Shown here in pieces: positions 5,866 through 10,610 of a DNA stretch of 10,610 nucleotides. Within the stretch, counting starts at the first letter, position 1, and each line of letters starts with the position of its first letter. This stretch comes from JBARCX01 sp049794535 (GTDB lineage Bacteria > Pseudomonadota > Gammaproteobacteria > Xanthomonadales > Rhodanobacteraceae), in the NCBI GenBank assembly GCA_049794535.1, contig JBARCX010000413.1:1-10610 (forward strand), written 5' to 3'. The notes under the pieces were generated by a model. That model made no database searches. It was not told the DNA's origin and saw nothing but the letters and a program-made list of their open reading frames with translations. The translations under genes were made by a program, and so were the position numbers.

Positions 5866-6837
5866 ATGACGTCAAGCCAATGGGTCAATCTAGTCTCTGC
5901 ACAGCTGGCAGGCATGAAGGCCGAGTCCGACCGCCTCATTAACGTATTTACCCACAATGGATCGCGTGGATACGTTCGCGAAGTTCTTATCAAGCGATTT
6001 CTAAGGCCCTTTCTTCCGCCCAACGTTGGCATCGGATCTGGCGAAATCATCAATCACCTTGGCATGCGCTCGAACCAGGTCGACGTGGTCCTCTACAACG
6101 TAGGGAAGCTTCCTCCTGCGCTCGCCAGTGGTAGCGACGTTGGCGTTTTCCCGTGGGAGTGTGTCATTGCCGTCATTGAAGTGAAGAGTGAACTGACGGC
6201 CAAAGAGCTGCGCTCGTCTGTACTAAATGCGTATAGCGTTTGCAAGCTGCCCCATGCCATCCCTTTCTACGACGCTAAGTCCGACGACAAGTATTTGATT
6301 GAATACCGTCAATGGTGTTTTCCGATACCTGCGTATGTGTTCGCTTTTAATTCCAACCTAGAACCTATGACTAGGACCAACAATTCCATTGGGCCGGAGG
6401 GTGAGCGACTTCAAGCCCAGCTGGAGCACATCGAAAATAAGCGAGCGCGCTTGGGACAAGTGCTTTGTAATGCATTAGAAAAAACAGATGAAAAGGAGGT
6501 AAAGAATGCTCGTAAAGCGCTGATCGCCTACAGAAGCTTAAACGATGATGATAGCGGAGACTTAATCACCACGAGTGTTTCGCGGTCGGATCTTCATGGC
6601 ATTTGCGTACTAAATCGCGAGTTTTACAGCATTGGCATTTCCTTCGGTGACGAAAACATGCAGCGATACACCGGTCCTCAGGCAAGGACCATAACGAACT
6701 TCGGTTATCACAAGCACTCCATCTACAGTAATGGCGACTTGAGAGAGACCACTTACTTTCTGAAACAGCTCCTGACACTGGCGCATGAAATGCCCAAATG
6801 TTTCGAGCCCTATACGCTCGATCGCTATCTTGGCTAG
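5866..6837 (+). CDS. DUF6602 family protein with PD-(D/E)XK nuclease signature
   Basis: The 323-aa product has the DUF6602 pattern: a helix with RGYVREVLIKRFLRPFLP (E39), then NVGIGSGEII, D73 in NQVDVVLYN, a linker ending VGVFPWECVIAV, and E105-V-K107 in VIEVKSEL. D73, E105 and K107 fit the catalytic D...EXK triad of the PD-(D/E)XK fold, here with an intact E-X-K. The C-terminal half (120-323) includes a charged helical stretch (LEHIENKRARLG; DEKEVKNARKAL) and a strand-rich end. DUF6602 proteins are uncharacterised and often found among defence genes; nuclease activity is inferred from residues only. The ATG at 5866 is preceded by AAGGAG at 7-nt spacing. The gene stands alone on the plus strand and its stop overlaps, tail to tail (CTAG), the stop of the antitoxin-like gene. 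Confidence 0.82.
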   Translation: MTSSQWVNLVSAQLAGMKAESDRLINVFTHNGSRGYVREVLIKRFLRPFLPPNVGIGSGEIINHLGMRSNQVDVVLYNVGKLPPALASGSDVGVFPWECVIAVIEVKSELTAKELRSSVLNAYSVCKLPHAIPFYDAKSDDKYLIEYRQWCFPIPAYVFAFNSNLEPMTRTNNSIGPEGERLQAQLEHIENKRARLGQVLCNALEKTDEKEVKNARKALIAYRSLNDDDSGDLITTSVSRSDLHGICVLNREFYSIGISFGDENMQRYTGPQARTITNFGYHKHSIYSNGDLRETTYFLKQLLTLAHEMPKCFEPYTLDRYLG

Positions 6838-7208
6838 CCGTGCATAACACCAATCGCCTCAACTTGGGCAGCAGCGATCACTCCCGCAGGATCGTCGGCC
6901 AACATATCTTGCGGACGTGCGCCACCAAGCCACGTATTGGGGGAGGCAAACCAATAGGCCATGCCCCAGCCATCCCTTTTTTCTGACAGCATGCGTATGA
7001 CGATGGCCAACGCTGGTTGCGGCCGAAAGCGGCCTTTAAGATCAAAAGCGTAGTCCAGGCGACGTCCCCCCGCCTTGAGTAGCGGGATGCTTTGGAGCCC
7101 ATTGTCAGTTCCATGACACACCTGTCCGTCGGCTATGGTGGAATCATATCCATGATGGGCGTGTCTGCACGCGCCGAATGACAATAGTGTGGCGCTGCGA
7201 TTCGTCAA
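6834..7208 (-). pseudogene. Antitoxin Xre/MbcA/ParS-like C-terminal domain, orphan
   Basis: The C-terminal part reads IPLLKAGGRRLDYAFDLKGRF, then PALAIVIRML, then GWGMAYWFASPNTWLGGARP and DMLADDPAGVIAAA. This is the toxin-binding domain layout of Xre/MbcA/ParS-type (DUF2384-like) antitoxins: a W-F-PN-L-G-RP-D-L core followed by a V-AA helix. No helix-turn-helix precedes it in the same frame, and no RES-type toxin gene follows; the next gene is the convergent DUF6602 gene. An ATG at 7208 and a GTG at 7121 are both possible starts, neither with a convincing Shine-Dalgarno sequence. Frame analysis suggests it is the 3' part of a gene beginning at 7356 and shifted near 7157-7159. Probably a decayed antitoxin left after toxin loss; the family call is by motif only. 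Confidence 0.6.
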
Positions 7209-7356
7209 CTGATGGATATGCGGCCCATATTCGATCCAAAACGAACCTTGAAAGGTATGCGTAAGGTTGCCCGCGCCGCTCTTTAATGAACCGATTAACC
7301 CGTGCCTGAATCAATCCGCGTCGCTTTGGAACTTCAGTCAACGCGGTCTGTAGCAT
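7144..7356 (-). CDS. 70-aa ORF, probable N-terminal part of the antitoxin-like gene
   Basis: This frame is protein-like to near its end: a basic helix (KRRGLIQARVNRFIKERRG), then SRFVLDRIWAAYPSVDESQR and HTIVIRRVQTR, before a short run to TGA 7144-7146. Taking one base out of the GGG at 7157-7159 (CCC on the coding strand) joins it without a stop to the antitoxin-like frame, giving a product of about 173 aa. That would be a normal full length. As written, the two frames overlap by 65 nt. The ATG at 7356 has only a weak Shine-Dalgarno sequence (AAGAA). It may instead be a separate small gene; I do not recognise the N-terminal domain. Confidence 0.4.
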   Translation of the reverse strand: MLQTALTEVPKRRGLIQARVNRFIKERRGQPYAYLSRFVLDRIWAAYPSVDESQRHTIVIRRVQTRPSWI

Positions 7357-7541
7357 GCCGTTCTTATCGTTACGCTAGTTTGGTAGCGAGCACGGGAGGG
7401 TGCGAGCAGGGGCTACTGTCGGGTACGAGCGATAGATAAGCACCATGAGCTGTTGCGCTGTGAGGGAAGATGCTCCGCTTCGGCGAGAGCAAGTGCATCG
7501 TTTATTTTCAATTTAATTAACTTAGACAAAGGATATTAGCG

Positions 7542-7901
7542 ATGAAATCCAAAACAGCGTTGCGTTTCAGTGTGATCGGTTTTGTCGTGTCTGCTGCACT
7601 GGCTTCAGGTGCCGTGATGGCACAGGCCACGCCGCAAGCTACCGATCCTGGCCACCCGCGTGTCAACGAAGTGAATCAGCGTTTGGATAACCAGCAGAAC
7701 CGCATCCAGAAGGGTGTGGCGGACGGTCAGATCAATGCCAAGCAGGAGGCGCGCGACGATAAGCATGACGCCAATATCGCGCAGCGCGAAAGTGCGGATC
7801 AGGCCAAAGACGGTGGCCACCTCACCAAGCAACAACAGCGCAACTTGAATAAGTCTGAAAACCAGAACAGCAAGCGGATTCATAAGCAGCGGACCAATTA
7901 A
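7542..7901 (+). CDS. Secreted basic Q/N/K-rich protein with two helical repeats
   Basis: The 119-aa product has a clear signal peptide (MKSKTALR, hydrophobic 9-23, cleavage near AVMAQA at 25-29). The mature part is highly polar with two related units: RIQKGVADGQINAKQEARDD and an imperfect second unit from about residue 82 (ESADQAKDGGHLTKQQQRNL), followed by NKSENQNSKRI. The G-x-ADGxIN-x-x-E and DGGxLT-x-x-Q patterns recall a common proteobacterial periplasmic family with EF-hand-like loops and the ending NSxxIxxxxxN; its role is unknown. The ATG at 7542 has an AAAGGA Shine-Dalgarno sequence. An AT-rich stretch at 7500-7525 probably holds the promoter. The gene ends in the strong terminator at 7980, so it is a single-gene unit. 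It appears to be ordinary chromosomal content and marks the right edge of the accessory region. Confidence 0.78.
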   Translation: MKSKTALRFSVIGFVVSAALASGAVMAQATPQATDPGHPRVNEVNQRLDNQQNRIQKGVADGQINAKQEARDDKHDANIAQRESADQAKDGGHLTKQQQRNLNKSENQNSKRIHKQRTN

Positions 7902-7979
7902 TCGCTTCGCAGTCAAGTCACTTGAGCTAGCACTAAGCGTGCTGGAACAGTCAGCGAAGACGCTCTTGCGCACACCTTT

Positions 7980-8010
7980 GAGCCGGGCATAGTTGCCCGG
8001 CTCTTTTATT
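7980..8010 (+). terminator. Rho-independent terminator
   Basis: A perfect 10-bp stem, GAGCCGGGCA (7980-7989) with TGCCCGGCTC (7994-8003), and a TAGT loop are followed directly by TTTTATT (8004-8010). It lies 78 nt after the stop of the secreted protein gene and is a textbook intrinsic terminator on the plus strand. Confidence 0.92.
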
Positions 8011-8128
8011 GTGTAGATGGGTAGTTAGAGCGAGTGGAAGGCGCCAGAGCTATCCACGGCTATTCGCGTTACTCGAATCTCGGATTCTCAGTGCTGCAAT
8101 GATAGCCAAGCCCATCATGGTTACGGAC

Positions 8129-8302
8129 CTATATGCGTGGACCGCGCCGGAACCCGCCAAAGAGCAACGACAGTACAAACAGGATGATGAAGATGACGAA
8201 CAGGATTTTCGCGATGCTTACGGCACCCGCGGCGATACCTGTGAACCCGAAGATTCCGGCAACAATGGCGATGACAAAAAACACGACGGCCCAATACAGC
8301 AT
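8129..8302 (-). CDS. DUF1328 (UPF0391) small membrane protein
   Basis: The 57-aa product starts MLYWAVVFFVIAIVAGIFGF, the hallmark of the DUF1328 family, and has two membrane segments (about 3-25 and 29-49) with a glycine-rich turn between them and a basic tail (GGFRRGPRI). The family is widespread in proteobacteria; its function is unknown, and it is often found near stress genes. I chose the ATG at 8302 over the upstream ATG at 8323 because it gives the family's normal length and has GGAGAG at good spacing. It follows csbD on the same strand with a hairpin between them, so the two may be co-transcribed with partial termination. Confidence 0.9.
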   Translation of the reverse strand: MLYWAVVFFVIAIVAGIFGFTGIAAGAVSIAKILFVIFIILFVLSLLFGGFRRGPRI

Positions 8303-8319
8303 GGTAGCTCTCCGTGGGT

Positions 8320-8342
8320 GCATCGCCCATGATGGGCGATGC
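8320..8342. repeat. Hairpin between the CsbD and DUF1328 genes
   Basis: GCATCGCCCAT (8320-8330) and ATGGGCGATGC (8332-8342) form a perfect palindrome around one base. No T run follows on the minus strand, so complete termination is unlikely. It may be an attenuator, an RNA processing signal or an mRNA stabiliser that sets the ratio of the two products. Confidence 0.5.
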
Positions 8343-8366
8343 CGGTGAGTTCACTGACGAGCAGCG

Positions 8367-8567
8367 TTAGTGCAAATTCTTCTGGAAGTTTTTGACCTGA
8401 CGTTCGGCTTCATCGAGGGCAACGCCGTAGCGTTCTTGAACCTTGCCAGCCAGGTATTGCGCATTGCCTTCGGCGACTTTCAGATCATCGTCAGTGAGTT
8501 TTCCCCACTGCTTTTTGATGCTTCCACCGAGCTGCTTCCACTGCCCTTTGATGGTGTCTTCGTTCAT
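8367..8567 (-). CDS. CsbD family stress-response protein
   Basis: The 66-aa product begins MNEDTIKGQWKQLGGSIKKQWGKLTDDDL and contains EGNAQYLAGKVQERYG, which are the two conserved parts of CsbD proteins (length 60-70 aa, mostly helical, charged). CsbD was first described as a sigma-B-controlled stress protein of Bacillus; E. coli YjbJ is an abundant homologue. The molecular role is unclear and the protein is cytosolic. The ATG at 8567 is preceded by GAGG at good spacing (GTGAGGTATCAGCC). The family and the DUF1328 neighbour suggest a general stress regulon. Confidence 0.93.
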   Translation of the reverse strand: MNEDTIKGQWKQLGGSIKKQWGKLTDDDLKVAEGNAQYLAGKVQERYGVALDEAERQVKNFQKNLH

Positions 8568-8636
8568 GGCTGATACCTCACTTGTCGATGAGTGATGCGC
8601 AGCACGATCGCGCTGAGCGTCATCGATTCGACACGG

Positions 8637-8759
8637 TCATCCGTAAACAAAGTGTTCTAGCTTGCCGCTGCGGTTCATCTTGATGCAGAGCACGTTCACA
8701 TGATTGATCATCTTTTGTACGAAGATCGACGCAAGTTCGCGATGATGTCTAACGTGCAT
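8637..8759 (-). CDS. Possible 40-aa ORF
   Basis: From ATG 8759 to TGA 8637 the frame reads MHVRHHRELASIFVQKMINH and ends MNRSGKLEHFVYG. It is protein-like, with a helix and a basic-aromatic end, but lacks a Shine-Dalgarno sequence. I recognise no family. It lies between the virJ-like gene and csbD on the same strand. It could be a small real gene or chance. Confidence 0.3.
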   Translation of the reverse strand: MHVRHHRELASIFVQKMINHVNVLCIKMNRSGKLEHFVYG

Positions 8760-8784
8760 GGCAGAGCCACGTATACAGAATGAA

Positions 8785-9582
8785 TTAATGCGGCAACGGT
8801 TCAGCGCTGTTTGCGGTCGTCGCAGGCAACTCATTGATCATGCGCGTGACGAGGCCAGGATAGTTGTAATCGAAATGATGATCGCCGGGCATCTCATGAA
8901 TCTTCAGCCATGTCGGCAAGCCGGACATGGAGCACAGGCTGTCGTCCGAGTCATCGCGACCGTAGTAGCAGATGACCGGCGGCTGATTATTGAGTGCTTC
9001 GATACGCGGTAGTGCTGGGTAATGCGGTACCGGATTGAGCCACTCCATGATGGCCTTGGTGTGTGTTTTCAGCCAGTTTTCGCGCATGTACTCTTCCAGC
9101 TCCACCTCGAAGTTCACGTCGCGGCTGGGTGACAGCAGTACCACTTGCGAGATGAGTGCGCGGTTGGCTGGACTGAGTCGCTCGACGATCGAGGGCAGCA
9201 CGTCGGCGCCGAACGAGAAGCCGATCAACCACACGCGCTTCTTGTGCCAGGTGGTGAGGTACTGCGTGATCAGCGAATCCATTTCCTTGGCTGATTCTTC
9301 GGGTGTGCGGTTCTGCCAGTTGTAGCTCAGTGCGCTAATGCCGAGTACCGGCAAGCCGCGCCCAACGATCAGCTTGCCGAGTTGTTGGTCGAGATCGCGC
9401 CAGCCGCCATCGCCAGAATAAATGATGGTGAGTACGTCGTCGTAACCTGGCGGTGCTGTGACTTGAGTTACCGCTGGCAGCGCGACCGTAGCGCTTGTCA
9501 TGCTCGGCCGCGAGTACGAATGCCAAATCAATGCGGCGATCACAATCAGGATGGCGATAACGCCTAGCACACGCAGTTTCAT
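8785..9582 (-). CDS. VirJ/AcvB-type hydrolase, probable lysyl-phosphatidylglycerol hydrolase
   Basis: The 265-aa product has an N-terminal signal/anchor helix (residues 4-20) and then a periplasmic alpha/beta-hydrolase of the VirJ family. Visible motifs are YSGDGGWRDLDQQLG (55-69), ALSYNWQNRTPEESAKE (84-100), the nucleophile elbow G121-F-S123-F-G125-A-D, aspartates in YYGRDDSDD (207-214) and the histidines of GDHHFD (233-238), which together fit a Ser-Asp-His triad. In Agrobacterium the related AcvB removes lysine from lysyl-phosphatidylglycerol and is encoded with the MprF-like synthase LpiA. Here the ATG at 9582 overlaps the TGA of the mprF-like gene (ATGA), so the two are translationally coupled, which strongly supports the same role. 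The length matches VirJ or the C-terminal half of AcvB; the AcvB N-terminal half is absent. The long upstream extension of the frame, lying within mprF, was rejected. Confidence 0.88.
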   Translation of the reverse strand: MKLRVLGVIAILIVIAALIWHSYSRPSMTSATVALPAVTQVTAPPGYDDVLTIIYSGDGGWRDLDQQLGKLIVGRGLPVLGISALSYNWQNRTPEESAKEMDSLITQYLTTWHKKRVWLIGFSFGADVLPSIVERLSPANRALISQVVLLSPSRDVNFEVELEEYMRENWLKTHTKAIMEWLNPVPHYPALPRIEALNNQPPVICYYGRDDSDDSLCSMSGLPTWLKIHEMPGDHHFDYNYPGLVTRMINELPATTANSAEPLPH

Positions 9583-10610
9583 CGACGTACCACTCCGGTG
9601 AGGCCGCCGGAAATCAGGCTGGCCACATTGGTCAGCGCCACCGGCAGCGCGATACCGCCGGGTACCGCCATGTAGCGCGGCTCCCACTCGGGATCGAACT
9701 TGTCTTTGTAGCGATGCAGACCGCGAAAATTGTAGAAACGTTCGCCGCGACCGAAGATCAGCGCACCGAAGCGATTCCATAGCGGCGCCTGACGTCGATT
9801 CTGTAGGCCTGAGAGCGGAGCCATGCCGAGGTTGAACCAGCGATAGCCTTGCGCCTTGGACCACAGCATCAGTTCGACGAACAGGTAATCCATGATACCG
9901 GCTGGACCATCAGGAAGCTGGCGCATCAGATCCACCGAAGCTTCTTCCATGCTCTCGCTGAGGAACAGGTTCGCGAACGCTACGGGCTCATCATTCAGCC
10001 ACACCACCGCCATTGGCGTGCGTGCGAGATAGGCTTCATCGAATGCGCCGAGCGAGAACCCTTTTTCGCGCACGCGTTTGTCGCGCATCCACGCATCGGA
10101 TACTGGCTTGAGTCGAGGCAGCAACGCAGGCACGTGCTCGATAGGCACGATTTCCAATCGCAAACCATCGCGAGCCAGTTTGTTCACGGTGCCGCGCAAC
10201 GTTTTCTTCGACTTGCCATCGAGATTAAATTGATCCAGTCGTACGCGAGCTTCTTCGCCGATCTTCAGCAGGCTCATGCCTACTTCAAGATACAGGTCGA
10301 GATCTTCGGGAGTGACCTGATAGAACACCGGCCAGCCACCGGCGCGCTCGCACTGATCGTGGAAGGTCCACACCAGTTCTTGCCGAACCTTCTGGTCGAC
10401 CCCGACGGGATCGCCCATGGCGACCCAGCTGCGACCCGCGATCGCATACATGATGAAAGCCTGGTCGTCCGGGTCAAACAGCAACGTCTTGTCACCCATC
10501 AGTGCCAGATGCGCTTGCGCGGATGGGAACCGCTTAACCAGTGGTAGTGCGCGAGCCAATGCGGCTTCATCGGGCGGCGTGGAGCGCGGCCGCGCGGAGC
10601 GAATCAGATG
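9579..10610 (-). CDS. mprF: MprF-type lysyl-phosphatidylglycerol synthetase, C-terminal part
   Basis: The frame is open to the window edge and gives 343 residues of the cytosolic catalytic domain (DUF2156, LPG_synthase_C). Recognisable pieces are GDKTLLFDPDDQAFIMYAI, RSWVAMGDPVG, GWPVFYQVTPEDLDLY, LRGTVNKLARDGLRLEIV, RLKPVSDAWM, KGFSLGAFDEAYL, and the end GIMDYLFVELMLWSKAQGY, FNLGMAPLSGL and FYNFRGLHRYKDKFDPEWEP. The enzyme moves lysine (or another amino acid) from aminoacyl-tRNA to phosphatidylglycerol at the inner membrane, lowering the surface charge and raising resistance to cationic peptides. The membrane flippase part should lie beyond the right edge. Its stop codon overlaps the start of the VirJ-type gene, so the pair probably forms a synthesis-turnover operon transcribed leftward. 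The substrate amino acid cannot be told from this part. Confidence 0.9.
   Translation of the reverse strand, partial: HLIRSARPRSTPPDEAALARALPLVKRFPSAQAHLALMGDKTLLFDPDDQAFIMYAIAGRSWVAMGDPVGVDQKVRQELVWTFHDQCERAGGWPVFYQVTPEDLDLYLEVGMSLLKIGEEARVRLDQFNLDGKSKKTLRGTVNKLARDGLRLEIVPIEHVPALLPRLKPVSDAWMRDKRVREKGFSLGAFDEAYLARTPMAVVWLNDEPVAFANLFLSESMEEASVDLMRQLPDGPAGIMDYLFVELMLWSKAQGYRWFNLGMAPLSGLQNRRQAPLWNRFGALIFGRGERFYNFRGLHRYKDKFDPEWEPRYMAVPGGIALPVALTNVASLISGGLTGVVRR

Noticed and set aside
5456..5875. 139-aa minus-strand ORF
   Set aside because: It runs antisense to the small gene, through the terminator hairpin and into the DUF6602 start; its composition is shadow-like and it has no domain.
1668..7400. 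Insertion sequence or integrase that would explain the island
   Set aside because: No transposase or recombinase motif and no flanking direct repeats were found by reading both strands.
8009..8332. 107-aa plus-strand ORF rich in D/E
   Set aside because: It is the antisense of the DUF1328 gene, and its acidic run comes from the reverse of hydrophobic codons.
9583..9864. 94-residue N-terminal extension of the VirJ-type protein
   Set aside because: The extension is the mprF gene read in another frame; the ATG at 9582 gives a proper signal/anchor sequence and an ATGA overlap.
9849..10547. 232-aa plus-strand ORF
   Set aside because: It is antisense to the clear mprF coding frame; long shadows are common in GC-rich DNA.

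Overview
The window is GC-rich bacterial DNA. I infer a gammaproteobacterium, probably of the Lysobacterales (Dyella/Rhodanobacter/Xanthomonas side). The basis is the style of the small secreted proteins, the CsbD/DUF1328 stress pair and the MprF-VirJ pair; no rRNA or marker gene is present to confirm it. The layout reads as two ordinary chromosomal flanks around an accessory island of about 5.7 kb.

Left flank (1-1667): the 3' end of a YCII-domain gene (1-213), a stretch with a near-perfect 19-bp hairpin (331-371), a small secreted four-cysteine protein on the minus strand (549-758), an intergenic stretch, and the C-terminal half of a LysR-type regulator (1152-1667, minus). The LysR reading frame is cut off abruptly where accessory DNA begins, so its DNA-binding half is missing.

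Accessory island (about 1668-7400): a minus-strand block carries a 511-aa protein with an N-terminal DUF4365-like PD-(D/E)XK nuclease signature, a 97-aa protein, an Mrr-like PD-(D/E)XK endonuclease (269 aa) and an 84-aa protein that overlaps it by 17 nt. These four look like one operon. Upstream on the same strand is a three-helix membrane protein (4724-5161). Next, on the plus strand, come a hairpin-rich leader, a small gene broken by apparent single-base shifts at a G run and a T run (5440-5690), and a GC-rich terminator-like hairpin. A DUF6602 protein with another PD-(D/E)XK signature (5866-6837) meets, tail to tail, a broken antitoxin-like gene (6834-7356) with no partner toxin. Three different nuclease-fold proteins in 5 kb suggest a defence or defence-remnant island. 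The four-gene operon is the best candidate for an undescribed system.

Right flank (about 7400-10610): a secreted 119-aa protein followed by a strong intrinsic terminator; then, on the minus strand, the DUF1328 membrane protein, a CsbD stress protein, a possible 40-aa ORF, and an mprF-virJ operon. MprF (C-terminal lysyl-phosphatidylglycerol synthetase part only) and the VirJ/AcvB-type hydrolase share an ATGA overlap. By analogy with Agrobacterium LpiA-AcvB, the pair would make and break down lysyl-phosphatidylglycerol.

Several accessory reading frames (5440-5690, 6834-7356, possibly 3029-3076 and 4618-4734) are restored by a one-base change, mostly within short base runs. Either the island is decaying or the assembly contains homopolymer errors; raw reads would decide.
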